Source: Dipteris shenzhenensis (taxonomy: Eukaryota; Polypodiophyta; Polypodiopsida; Gleicheniales). Taken from it: 64,000 bases of DNA. The notes under the pieces are model-generated. The model had not been told where the DNA came from. It made no database searches and saw nothing but the letters and a program-made list of their open reading frames with translations. The stretch is from assembly GCA_047967505.1 (NCBI GenBank), contig CM106538.1. The stretch is one strand, 5' to 3'. Both the position numbers and the translations under genes were made by a program. Numbering within the stretch: the first letter of the stretch is position 1; each line of letters begins with the position of its first letter. Shown piece after piece: positions 47,301 through 56,544 of this stretch.

Positions 47301-50300
47301 TAACTGAGTCGGCTGTTGTTGCAATAAACATAGCTCTCTCCAAATGTCATCAGGATCTCTATCACACATAAACCTGTACAGGAAAGTTGTCCTCACCTCT
47401 GGATAAGTCGGGTTTCTGTGAGCACCCTGATTATCACGCATCCTTGCAGAGAAAGTCTGCAGCCAAGTTCTCGCTTCTCCCAACAGACAAAAGGATAGAA
47501 TCTGAAGGACTTCTGGAGCATTCCTGTCTTTAATAAGAGCTGTGAACTCCAAGCACTCTAAAAACCTCTCCGGGTCTTCATTGGGCAACCCGTGAAATCG
47601 AGGAAATTCATGAGCCATCTCTCCTCTTGACTAACTTATCTCAAACACACTCCCAACCAGAAATACCACCCAACCTCTTCTGGGAAGAAAACAAAAATAA
47701 TCTCTGTACTGAAGAAAACTTACCCTGCATGTGACTGGCATTCTTCTTTCTAAGAGCAATCACTTTCAAAACCTTTTGAACCTTAGCACGGAGACGTATC
47801 ACTCGAAGTTCAACATCAAGGCATCTATCTCTCCTTGTCCACACTCCCCACATAACTCACAATGAATCACTCTCATACGAGGCTTTGTCTTCATAGTTTC
47901 AATCCCTAACCACACAGAAATTCAAGCAACATTCCCCAGCCAATCTTTTGGGCCGTTTTGTCTTGAGTACCCAATCTCAATTCAAAACTCCTCCTGTCCT
48001 CAGCAGGATCGCCACAAAGATGATAAGGAAAAAAAGGAAAGACAACCGGGAATAATGTACTTCACCACGTTAGATAGCTGAGACTTCATAGGGATCAGCT
48101 GCAATGTGGGCTCGTAGATGATGAGCTTATGAACCAGGTTCCAGAGCAGATATCCAGAGCACACAAATAACAAGTCAATCTCCCACACAATCTGACTGGA
48201 ACACACACACAGGAACACACAGACTCTTTGAAAGAAGAGAAAGAAGGCTTTGACTTGTTGTAGCTCTGTGTCAACCAAGAATTGTTCATACACCGAGTCG
48301 CTCTTTGTACGACAAATCAACCACACATGATGTATCTACAACACCTCCTTCCAGCAGCTTGTATACGATAAACAGCTCGTACTTATGCTTCTTGTACTGA
48401 ATCCTCATGCACAAAGAACCCCCAAGAATGCTAATCCATCGAGTCATCCCCTCCACCTATAAACTCATGGATCCTCAACGATCAAAGTCCCTATCATGAC
48501 TTCCGTTGCATCTGCACACAAACTGTAGGTCATACTCAGAATTGTAAGCAGCCACATCACGAGTGCTTCCAGCAGCGACAACTCCCAATCTGTCTTCTAT
48601 TCCAGCTAAGCTCCCCCACGCAGCCTGCACACTTGTGCGTGATTAAAGGTAACAAACCCACATCCCAAAATAAGCGACTCGTACTTCATGTCGATCAGCC
48701 CGTTAGCTCTCCGCTCAGCTAATCGTCAGCCTGTCTTTTCTCTTCCATACTACAGCTCTCGGCTCAGCTAACAGCCCATCAGCCCTGTGCTATTTTTTTT
48801 CAGATCATCACACCCCGTTGACAGCCCGTACACAGCCCAATCGCTCTCTCAGATCATCACAGCCCTCTACACCCTGACGCACTGCTCTTGTACAACAATT
48901 TGGAGCCCGTGAACCATCCGTTCATCGACCAGCAGATCCTCTCCTCTCTCCTTCTTCGCTTTCTTCCCCCCAACCTGATCTCTTCTGCTCATCCACATTT
49001 TCCAGAACTCTCCAGTAGTCGCCATCCCACATATCAGCCCACTCGTCAGCCAGAGCATCCCCCTTCGTTGATCACGTAGCCACCTTGCATGCATACATTC
49101 CCTTCCAGATTTTCCAGCCACGTTATTATGTAGAATTTACCACTCTTCCATTTAAAAAATGCAAATATCCCCCAAGGCACATTAAATGCACATTTTGGAC
49201 CTTTGGTCACACAATTCCCACACACATTAGCGTGCACATTAAGGCTTGCATGCACCTACGTACACACACATGAAAAGCCCCTTGACATGGACACTAGAAC
49301 ATATCAAATTCCTGTAACATGCAAGTACACATTGACTCATGAAAATATAAAAAAGACCCTTCATGACTTGACTTTACGTGACCCCAAAAACATTTCACTT
49401 GACCACACATTGGACACCCTTGCTCTGGAAGTCTAGTACAACCACATTGCATTTCATCATTTCCCATGAAGTCCCTGCAAAACATACTTTATTGTTTCAA
49501 AAAACTATACATTAGTCCATCATGCTTGTGAAAGAAAAATCCACAAATGCCAAAAGCCCACACCTACCCTAGATGTGTACAACTATATGCCTACCCACAG
49601 CTATATACAGTGCTCAAAAACTTGATACAGGTTTTGTCCTATCAATGTCAAAGTCGCTCCCAGGCTTCATGTGGAGAATTTACCGAAGCCAGTTGATCTA
49701 TTTGAGAATTTGCCAATTGAGAGACAAAAAAGGCAAGTGCGTTCACATCCATGATCACCCAAGCTGCCATATCTTCGGGTCGACGAGCAAAAAGCTTCTT
49801 GTCGGCTCCAGATAGTATCCCGCACATGTCTCTCTTGATTAATCTCATCTCCATCTTCATCTCGACGGACCAATTATGATACTTAGTTCCATCAAATCGA
49901 TCCTTCTTTTTCTTCAGAAGCCCCTAGGCTTACCCCCACTAATCACCAAGATGGTGGTTGGAATCACAAAGAAACACAAGATCTTTGCGTAGGAGAGTGA
50001 TGCTCGATGTAAGTTTAGAACAATACAAGGATCTCATAAATCTTTCACCAAGAAATGCTCACAAAGAAATACACGGGCTTTGTGGATGGCCTTGGAGGAA
50101 ATTGATGAAAGGCTCAGTCAACGTTGCCGTTGACTTGATAATAAGAACCTTGGAAAAAGGGCCCAAGGGGCTTAAGGACACAAAGATTAGTGGCCACGTG
50201 TAAGCATATGAGACACCCTTTGAACCTTACTGAAGAAAAACCTTTGTTCAAGAAACAAATGCTGAAAACAATTCCGTTGCGGCTGAACGTCAAGAGGCTG

Positions 50301-53300
50301 ATTTGTCGTGCAATAATTCCTGGAGCAATGTGGCTTTAGAGATATTGTAAGAAGTCATGTGACAGGAGACAAATCTCAGAAAACCAAATCTGAGAATTGT
50401 TACGGACCAGGGAAACGACGATGACTGATATGCCTGAAGGTAAACCGATTGCCTTCCGAGTAGAAACACTATGAACCAAGTGTATACACCTCGTCTTGTT
50501 CAGCTAGGCCTCTAGCAATAAGGGTTTTTTAGAAATGTTCCTTTATGCAGATCAAATCAAGTTGACGATTTAGATTTAGAAGGAAGACAACTTCTCTTGT
50601 AGGTAAAAAACAACAAGGGAAGGAAGAGTCCTGGAAACACAAACCTTTTGGGAAATTCTGACACAGGCAGATCATTCTGGAAAGCCTCCTCATCCAGATC
50701 GTTCAGCCTTCGACGCTCAACTGTCACATGGCCGAATTTATAGTCACAGAAATAACACTAAGCAAAATATCACAAAGGGAGATGCCTCGGTGCTGCATGT
50801 TCTCAGAATCAAGAAGCAACCAGCTGCCCAATTGCAAGCTAAGAATAAGTGTCCTTAAGGCTCAAGCACAAGAACCAAATAGGGTACTCATCACAATCAC
50901 AAAGCAAAGCAACCATAATAATATAGGCATGGGGTGAGACCACTTTCTTGGAATGGGTAGATATCTCCCATGAGCCTTAATCACAAGGAAATAGTTGCAC
51001 AGTTATCACGGAGACACAAGAAGAACAAGCAGAAAAGATGCCGATTTAATGAGAGCCCTTCAATCGTTGAAAACGGATTGAGTTGATGAAGCATAATACC
51101 AGCAGCTTACACAAAGTTGCATATAGTTTCATGAGATTTCGGTTCACAAAGAGATTACAGCTGTTCTCCACATGAGCACTACCAAGAAACCTGGACAGAG
51201 ATAGTGCTCTTGAATCGGCCAAACACATAGTTGTTCCAAGATGGAACGGAATCACGATACACAACAAGGGTTTGAGATAAGCCGCCAATGATGGCAATAC
51301 AGCTCCAAAAACTGATCTGAAAAAGATATAGAAGCTGCCTCTGCGACTATCTTGTGCCCATGAATAGATAAAATCGCCCTTGCACTCTTCACGCTGTGTA
51401 CGTTCTTCAACTAATACAAAGTACTGCAGCTCCGTATTGGCAATGAAGTGGATATTGCTCTCTCTCAACACACTTGTGAAGAATGGAAAATCTGATCCAG
51501 AGCAAACCAGGCTAGCCCTCAGCCTAGCGAAGCATGTTGAAATTGAGAGAGAAGTGTGGAATGAGAATTAGAAAAGATGTCACAAAGCAACACAAAGTGT
51601 ATTGATCACTAAGAGGATAGAACTCAGTAGATATCTTACACACTCATGTACAAGACCTTAAATAGGCAAAAGGAAGAATCCACTCCACCTCCTAGTGTCT
51701 CACATGCAATGAGGTGATCACAGTTAGTTGCCACACAGCACCTACATGTGTCATAGGCATAGCACACAACTAGAATCTTAAGCAACACACTCCACTTACG
51801 TACACATAGCCCCATTGGTATTGGATGCTATAATCATCTATTTCTCAACAAAGAGAGGAGAAAGGGAGGAAAGCGTGGTAGATTAGAAAGCTTTATAAAA
51901 TGTGCCGTATAACAATGGCTGAATGTGATGCTTTGTGGATCATTGTAGAAACGTACATTATATGCATGTGTTAACTGCAAGGATTTTTGTTCTTTTGTTT
52001 GAGAATTACAAATGTTTGGAAATAATACCAAACTTTTGTAAATGCCTACTTTCCAAGCGTATGGCAACTATGAATTGGTCAGCAGTGCTGCGAACATTTC
52101 TTGAGTCAAGGGAAACATGGAACGAAGACTGAGAGTCAGTAATCAGCAACCATGGAACAGAAGCGATGTCCAAGTTACGGAGCAGTTATGGTAGGGGCCC
52201 CAACATGGAGTCTATACACTAGTTGAGCAAGTAAGCATGGCATCACAATCACAATTGCAAGAAGACCCCACAGTGTTGGCAATAATCCTTGCAGTGCAAA
52301 CAGCACGAATCTGAGGTGGCAAACGAGCCAAGTCCCCATAGAGTCCTCGCCTGGTTGGGGTTGGGAAAGATGGAGACCCCAGAAATGCCACCTAGTTTGA
52401 ACTATAGGGTGCAGTAATGCAGTGATGTGGGCATTGTGTACCAGAATCCTCTTTAGGAGGGAATCATCATAATACCTAGCACTAAGAAGATTTGGCTAAT
52501 TTCAACTCCTGATTCAGGGTAGCCGTTAGGGAGAGGGTTAGAAATCTTTTTGATTCCATGTATAAAAGATTTTGAATCCGGAGTTTCTGGGACTGTATAA
52601 AAGCCGCACTCTCTTCTGTGTGCAGGGGTATGTTGGAGAGAGACCTTTGTTTTGAGCCATTGTATACATGAGTATGTGTTCTCAGGGTGTTGACTGTTGA
52701 AGAATAACATTGCACGTTACAATCTTCTTTTTCCTGTTTTTGGTCTGTGGTTTGATGGTTTTTCCGCCAGACTTGAGGCTGGCGGACAGAAGACACTTAA
52801 GAATCCTGAGAGAAAGGGATGTAGAGAGTGGGCAACGGCAAGTGCAACATTTGCTCGATTCTTTTATTCATTTATAGATTCACTTTAAGATTAACGAAGG
52901 TAGTTCTGGGTTCTTTCTTCAACCTCCTCATGAGAATGAAACATAAGACTGTAATACTAATCCATGATCAGAGTAATCTGCAAGTCTGTTATGAGAACCA
53001 AGGTCAAGGTAATTTTGGTGGTCTAACAAGCCCGACTCCATAATTCCGATTTCCCTGAGGGTTTGCCCATCCATAAACAAGAGCAATTTAGGCTTGCCAT
53101 TTAATACAATAGATTAGTCTGCTCTGCTTTTTTGAAAACTGCCATAGGTATATAATGCGGATACACAAGATTAGTCTGGTTTTCTTTTTGAAAACTGTCA
53201 TAGGTATATCGTGGAACCTTTCCTTTCATATAGTTACACCCAACATTGAAGTTTAAGGGCCATCTTAAGAGTTTTGGTCTTTTTCCCTTTTCTCTTTGAT

Positions 53301-54990
53301 GCCAGTCAAAAATATTGGAGTCGTAGCATGGAGCAATAAAGTGTATGTGATGGATTTGTTAGGTCTGGGTGCTTTTTGAAGGCCTTCCAATTTTAATTAT
53401 ACAATGGAAACCTTGGCTGAGGTGAGATGTTGGTGGTCTAACATGCACGAGTTCTTAGTTCCGACCTCCCTAAGGGTTTGGCCCATTCATAACCAAGAGC
53501 ACTTCTCGCTTGCCATCAATACATAAGATTAATCTGTTTTGTTTGTTTGTTGGTTTTTTTGGTTTTTGTTTGGGGGGGGGGGAGGGGACTGCCATATGTA
53601 GATGGGACCTTCTCTTTGATATGGTTATACCCAACGTTGAAGCTCAAGGGCCATCTTCTGAGTTTTGGTCTCATTTGTTTTCATCTTTGATGCCTCTCAG
53701 AAACATTGGAGTTCTAGCATTGAGCAATAAAGTGTATGCGATAGATTTACTAGGTCTTGGTGCTTCTGAAAAACCTTCCGATTTCAATTACACAATGGAG
53801 ACCTGGGCTGAGGTGAGATCACTACGAACTGTATCAATTTTAGTTTGCGATTGCTGAAGTCAAGTTCATGCATTGATTCTTTGACTCGATGTCCTCCCAC
53901 CCTCTGCATTCCCAATGCTAAGCTCTTGCAATAACAGATGCTATTGGACTTCGTGAGAGAAGTAATTGGGAAACCAACTATACTAATAGGTAATTCCATT
54001 GGAAGTTTGGCGTGCACAATTGTTGCGGCAGGTAATCTCTGATTTTCTTCTCGAATCCGTGAAGACTTGAAGATTGTAAAACCTTTGGTTTGTGGTTTTG
54101 TGCCATTTCTTGCATCTGAGAATGCTTCCATATGAAATTTCTTCCAGGGAAGGATGGTTGAAGTCTGATCCAGCCTTCCATTAATGTATCAGAAGCCCCA
54201 CAGGAGCTAGTTCGTGGTATGGTTCTATTGAATTGCTCTGGAGGAATGAATAATAAGGCTGTGGTAGATGATTGGCGCATCAGACTCTTTCTTCCTCTGC
54301 TATGGTTAATAGATTTTTTATTGCGGCAACCCTCCATTGCATCAAGACTTTTTCAGCGCATACAGTCAAGGTATGTTTTACAGTGTGGTCAATTCTATCG
54401 AGATGATACCGCAGCTGTACTTTCTCAAACTGCATACATCCGAGTTGTTTAATCAGTAACATGTTTTCAGGGAAAACTTGAGAAAAGTATTGCAGTCAGT
54501 ATACTGCAACAAAGATGCAGTGGATGATGAGCTTCTTGAGGTATGCAACAAAGGCTGATACTCGGCCAAATGTTGGGCTAGGCCACTGTATGTTGTATGC
54601 CAACTGTATGCTGACTAACCTTTTGTTTGTTATATTATCATATTTAGAAGTTGGTTCAATGTTTGTCAGGTGATTCAAAGGCCTGCACAAGAACCTGGAG
54701 CCCTGAATGCATTTGTATCAGTGGTGACTGGACCTCCAGGACCATCCCCCATGTCCCTATTTCCGAAAATTTGTATCCCTGTTCTGGTTTTGTGGGGCGA
54801 CAAAGATCCCTTTACTCCAATAGATGGTCCTGTTGGAAAATTCTTTCGCAGCCTTCCTGCATTTCAATCTAATGTAGAGGTGGTCTTGTTACAAGATGTG
54901 GGTCATTGCCCACATGATGACAGACCTGAATTGGTGCACAGCAGGTTATTACCATGGATTTCGAGCATAGCTCATAAAGGGGATGTGTAG
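37502..54990 (+). CDS. CLD1: Chlorophyll dephytylase-like alpha/beta-hydrolase, plastid
   Basis: Six exons (37502-38004, 53701-53812, 53938-54031, 54193-54370, 54471-54540, 54670-54990) join in frame to 425 codons with GT-AG introns. The protein is an alpha/beta-hydrolase close to Arabidopsis CLD1 (At5g38520 as I recall it), which removes phytol from chlorophyll a in thylakoids during photosystem turnover and repair. The N-terminus (MAVSNLGQSSNLLVMAIPSY..., Ser/Thr-rich) looks like a chloroplast transit peptide. LVHGFGAS (His157-Gly158) forms the oxyanion region. The predicted triad is Ser225 in GNSIGS, Asp363 in LWGDKD and His398 in DVGHCPHDDRP. The start is the first ATG; a second ATG at 37544 is possible. 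All exons are free of lesions. Intron 1 is 15.7 kb and holds nested retrotransposons. The exact paralogue assignment rests on remembered family sequence. Confidence 0.88.
38331..38410 (+). repeat. GA-tract plus hairpin repeat, copy 2
   Basis: About 20 GA units, then TTTATTAACGTCTACGAAAG and ACTGAATGGTCTATGAGA. Confidence 0.7.
38600..38660 (+). repeat. GA-tract plus hairpin repeat, copy 3
   Basis: A short GA run, then TCTATTAACGTCCACTGGAG and ACCAAAAGGTCTATGGGA. Confidence 0.6.
38727..38792 (+). repeat. GA-tract plus hairpin repeat, copy 4
   Basis: A GA run, then TTCATTAAAGTCTTCGAAAG and ACCGATGAGTCTATGAGA. It lies just left of the broken end of element B2. Confidence 0.6.
38890..40410 (-). 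pseudogene. Protease and partial reverse transcriptase of element B2
   Basis: Frames 40410-39901, 39828-39628, 39475-39086 and 39108-38890 match B1. They include GAYPLILGRPWLR, the acidic linker and the RT N-terminal block KWRVCVDYKPLNA. They are split by stops and frameshifts, for example near 39900 and 39480. The reverse transcriptase is cut off at 38811. Confidence 0.75.
40411..40811 (-). pseudogene. Gag C-terminal half of element B2 with zinc knuckle
   Basis: The frame after the insertion point begins VAKEKERKQIRLSQMMQEM and meets one in-frame stop near 40689. It continues through a Gly/Arg-rich stretch to the zinc knuckle CFNCGEWGHYSTHC (C-X2-C-X4-H-X4-C, about 40445-40490). B1 lacks this segment. 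Confidence 0.75.
40807..40811. repeat. Left target-site duplication of element A (CTTGA)
   Basis: Matches 47127-47131 exactly. Removing element A and one copy restores the gag reading frame of B2. Confidence 0.9.
40812..41312 (-). repeat. 3' LTR of element A
   Basis: 501 bp, starting TGTCAGAAATT and ending CATAACA on the plus strand. I counted about four differences from 46626-47126, including the terminal dinucleotide next to the leader. Confidence 0.93.
41325..46028 (-). CDS. Gag-pol polyprotein of chromovirus element A
   Basis: A single open frame of 1,567 residues with no stops or shifts. In order: gag (about 105-260; WEGFKAEFKKHFLPPDE), zinc-knuckle-like CFGCLQRHQWKDC (near 350), protease with FDSASTHNVI (near 454), reverse transcriptase (RLCIDYRALNN near 695; catalytic FIDD near 803), RNase H (ETDASGIAVGAVLLQ near 950), integrase with H-H-C-C (near 1146-1190), Asp in MDFIVGLPA, Asp in VSDRDVRF and Glu in TERVNQ, and a C-terminal chromodomain-like segment (VLVAWHGQPLSEATWE). 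The chromodomain and domain order place it among plant chromoviruses. The start is the ATG giving MEAEGQSSRV. The catalytic residues I can see are all present, so it may still be autonomous. Confidence 0.95.
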   Translation of the reverse strand: MEAEGQSSRVNPSESRAQSTQQMSHHAAPTLIGRISILEDALQQIMNQQLQVNAGQNEIREMVQALSARPSRIDKGKAPAEPEPSVHSLERARVKVPNIANYRPEKYAGRMTERSSDVIEVWLHKWEEAFAICEIRSDLKKIREATHLFIEAADRWWIKQQKDQVAPTTWEGFKAEFKKHFLPPDEESRAWDAYRNLRQRSLSVAEYTDKFKECVMKITNPLPMSVQLKDYIYGLNDKMKMEVRAKYVTTLDESIAVALNYEDARGRSGGFVQAGTQYEHPRKGGFQRKWVSKTSVSQPSGQTKQVKPVEGPAKTSTTVGVKRKITPMAARAWSKSSLTPEQKEKARKEGLCFGCLQRHQWKDCPLNKDRRTANMIISECDVEMQESPNAEHMQMQLAGPSQRLVPCLLCVSVAKLVTSAPDNILSKPAATGYTAFNDTELIKMKGQVASHDVIVLFDSASTHNVINSKLVKRLKLKTSPSDYAYTVRMADGSSTEVWDQRVTQLELRIQDYTEKLDFEMTKLAHADIALGMAWHSRKNPAIDWKKRVHQFKMNDVLYVLRGEKDIPQGPLVSVMEIRKAQVEFLYLCTASVESVNDSSTSTDVTQSDEMAKLANLITEEFSECFREELPYGLPPERKVQHKIELIPGAEPVNRPPYRMSFTEEAEVRRQLEEYLKLGQIQPSFSPFASPVILKRKKDDTFRLCIDYRALNNITVKHRYPMARIDDLLDALHGAVIFSKIDLKCGYHQIRIRAEDVHKTAFRSRFGHYEFLVMPFGLTNAPATFVMLMNDLLRPYIGKFVVHFIDDILIFSKSVTEHCEHLRIVFSTLRKASLYVNKKKTILCMVRLEYLGFIITPQGVEMDPKKVATILTWPIPQSLTALRSFLGFVQFYRRHIKGYSEIVSPLTNLTSDKVPFIWGQNQQESFNTIKQAVVSGPVLKIVDPQKPLFLETDASGIAVGAVLLQEGRPVAFESKKLSPSQRNWPTHELELYAVIHALKTWRHYLYGSEFYVDVDHDTLKHFCKQPDLRGRQARWVELMQEFNLTIRYRRGKDNKVADALSRIMHNLSFTVLESALMTEIRETQKVDEFVQSLWPKAHVLKPGENEKDDLASRKGQTYARYTIRDDMLVRNGKVVVPGQNDLRQRVIRQCHDSPCAGHPGVEKTYDLVKRDFFWPKMKKHIHEYVTRCFSCQVSKAERVKPPGLLQPLEIPLSKWESISMDFIVGLPATQGGYNSILVVVDRLTKMAHFIPTRESISAPQVADLFIRHIFRLHGLPRSIVSDRDVRFTGHFWTAVFETLRTELGMSSGDHPETDGQTERVNQTLEDMLRAYVSLRQHTWDKWLPLLEFAYNDRKHSSIGFSPFELNYGYRPTNPTIVGVPQKVPSAANFVVQMREMLALARANIRQAMDRAKVYADENRSIRVFEEGEKVFLRIPSHSKSLTSGECAKLSPRYCGPWLILKRIGSVAYKLELPQGCKVHPVFHVSRLKKFLHTGDSPIEGVVLFQEIEDIARRKPTRILDRGTMQIRNRKIPTVLVAWHGQPLSEATWESVYQLRRAFPDFIIEDADA
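46029..46625 (-). other. 5' leader of element A
   Basis: Non-coding leader between the 5' LTR and gag-pol start. It has a T-rich and an A-rich homopolymer near 46050-46128. Frames on the plus strand here are incidental. Confidence 0.7.
46626..47126 (-). repeat. 5' LTR of element A
   Basis: Partner of 40812-41312 with no indels. Its inner end reads CATCAG where the other LTR has TGTCAG. Confidence 0.93.
47132..47618 (-). pseudogene. Gag N-terminal half of element B2
   Basis: MAHEFPRFHGLPNEDPERFL opens a retrotransposon gag domain (EARTWLQTFSA; YPEVRTTFLYRFM; LVDECVGKFTMLWNKW) that ends ...YEDALK at the insertion point. Its continuation is at 40811 and below. B1 has lost this region, so B2 is the only source here for the family's gag. 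Confidence 0.85.
49076..49644 (-). repeat. 5' LTR of element B2
   Basis: A 569-bp homologue of the B1 LTRs, starting CGTAGCCACC and ending CCTATCA. The first 100 bases have diverged more than the rest. Confidence 0.85.
49645..49925 (-). pseudogene. Copia gag N-terminal fragment, cut by element B2
   Basis: The minus-strand frames contain FDGTKYHNWSVEMKMEMRLI and a following stretch (DKKLFARRPEDMAAW...), the N-terminal motif of Ty1/copia gag. It stops at the B2 LTR, so B2 probably inserted into it. A frameshift lies near 49860. No other part of this copia element was found. Confidence 0.65.
49926..51534. other. CLD1 intron 1 sequence, unassigned
   Basis: A 141-codon minus-strand frame (51471-51046) includes a hydrophobic run (FGAVLPSLAAYLKPLLCIVIPF), but I do not recognise it. 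The rest is non-coding. Confidence 0.35.
51535..51850 (-). mobile_element. Candidate solo LTR, copia-like
   Basis: 316 bp with TGTTGA...TCAACA ends. On the minus strand it starts TGTTGAGAAATAGATG and has a TATTTAAGG promoter-like site near 51660. The flanks are AAGCA and AAGAG (three of five match). No internal region or second LTR was found. Confidence 0.55.
51851..53005. other. CLD1 intron 1 sequence, unassigned
   Basis: No recognisable coding sequence or repeat; short frames only. Confidence 0.4.
53006..53815 (+). repeat. Tandem duplication spanning CLD1 exon 2
   Basis: Two units, about 53015-53423 and 53424-53814, share the intronic part (GGTGGTCTAACA; GGGTTTG.CCCAT; CCAACRTTGAAG; AGTTTTGGTCT) and the exon itself. 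The exon copies are 391 bp apart. Confidence 0.8.
53310..53421 (+). pseudogene. Dead duplicate of CLD1 exon 2
   Basis: 112 bp, the same length as the real exon at 53701-53812, with the donor GTGAGA kept. The acceptor AG has become AA (GTCAA instead of CTCAG), and an in-frame TGA replaces the codon after GCT TTT. It is therefore expected to be skipped; including it would end the protein early. Confidence 0.85.
53701..54990 (+). CDS. CLD1: CLD1-like exons 2-6: catalytic domain
   Basis: Exon 2 (53701-53812) is NIGVLALSNKVYAIDLLGLG..., ending ETWAE. Exon 3 (53938-54031) carries the nucleophile elbow GNSIGS. Exon 4 (54193-54370) encodes VLLNCSGGMNNKAVVDDWRI and the lid region. Exon 5 (54471-54540) is ENLRKVLQSVYCNKDAVDD. 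Exon 6 (54670-54990) holds LWGDKDPFTP and the catalytic His block, then TAG. The four introns between them are short (about 100-160 bp), in contrast to intron 1. Confidence 0.88.
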
Positions 54991-56540
54991 AGCACTAGAC
55001 TGGTGCTTAACCATGTGAAGAGCCTTGAAAGCAATGATTACCTCCTGTATTATTGTGAACTAGTTCAATGAAAATTCTTTACTACTGGAAAAGATGTGGC
55101 ATCATGAAGAAATTTTCAGTAGACCTGTTTGTCATAGCTTTTTAGCTGCTTTATTCTGCATGCAAAACAGCAGTTTTTGAGTGCATTTTCTATCTTGTCT
55201 GTTAAATTGCGCAAGCAACTTGCATGCATGCATGGACAAATGAGTTAAATGTAAAATTCCTACCATCATGTATAATTGCATGCTGTTTTTGTCCCTTGTC
55301 AGATGGCAAAGATTCATAGGCAATGGACTTAGTCTTGTGCTACATTTCTCAGTGCTTGTGTGAGTTCCCTAAGGCCATGAGCTAGTGGGACTGAATCTTC
55401 AGCACCCATCTTAACCTAAGTGGTGCAATCTATGGGAGGGACAACAATGCCCAAAGCCTTTTTGAACACATCCACGTGTGGAGGGGGATGATGATCTAGC
55501 ACATTTGGAACTCTTGCTTTTCAAAAATTCCAACTTGAAACCATTCAAAGCATAAAAGACAAGCAAGTTGATGGCTTGTAGGAAAAAAATGGGAAAGAAT
55601 GGTTGGCCAAAAGTTCTTAAGATATCAAAGGTTGAAGAAAACTAATCTTGGGGTGAAAACTCAATTTCGGCCTTGGTGTTGGATGCAAATGTAAGGGATC
55701 AAGGATTGATCAAAGTGGAAATTTACAACAAAAGGGTTAAGTACTTACAAATAGAGAGAGTCGAGTGATGACAATTGAGATGGAAGCCTTCAAGACCACC
55801 CTTTGCGTCAATTGGAGAGAGAAACTTCCAATGCTTTTGTTTAGAGGTTGTTACCAAGAGTTGAAAGATTATTAGATGTCGCAATAGACAACAGGTAGGC
55901 AAAATACTTTGTTTATGAAGTGCTTCAAGAGAGAATTAGACATGGCAACCCACATGCGCTCAAAAGGTTGAGAAGTGTTTCCATGATGACTAGGTTTTTA
56001 AATCACACCAACCATAATGGATGGATGCTCTAGAGAGTCTAGTTGCACACTATCCATACAAAATGAGGACAATTTATCACTCCTAATTCTTAAGATTACT
56101 TAAGGTGAAAACTTTGATGTTTATCATGCACCATTGATAGATCAGCAGAGTCAATATATATGCCACTCGTAGGCCCATTGTTGAGGGAGTTTACATTGTA
56201 TGTGATATAGTCAAACGAAAAATACCACCAATCCAATTGACTCCATATAAAATGGTGGCACATGTCCTATGAGGGATGAAAAGACTCTAGATTTGATTTA
56301 GACTCCCCTATGAACATTTGAGAATTGTTGGACCTCATGCATACCTCTAAAATGTGGGTGAGACATTATGGAACCTATATTCGGTGGGAAGGATATAACA
56401 AAGGTCAAGATGGAGCCTTCAAGTACAAAGAGAAATTTTTGGAGTGGGCATGGTGGGAAGTGCTATGCCAAGAAAGGAGTGCATAGAATCCCTTGCATAG
56501 AATCCCTTTTGGGGAACCTTTAAAGGATCGTTCACCCTTA
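54991..56540. other. Region downstream of the CLD1-like gene
   Basis: The first 100-200 bases should be the 3' UTR; no clear poly(A) signal was chosen. 55400-56540 has short broken frames and may be the 5' part of the LINE that follows. Confidence 0.35.
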
Positions 56541-56544
56541 TGAA

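Larger units (their letters stand above)
47127..49644 (-). mobile_element. Tat-type element B2, 5' part right of the nested insertion
   Basis: Begins with the second CTTGA copy. It holds the gag N-terminus, a long leader (47619-49075) and the 5' LTR. The first five bases after the LTR (49645-49649) are ATGTC; the matching copy cannot be sought because the other end of B2 is lost. Confidence 0.85.

Noticed and set aside
51046-51471. 141-codon minus-strand frame with a hydrophobic stretch
   Set aside because: Not recognised as any family, lies in intron 1 of another gene and has no visible splice partners. A protein search could change this.
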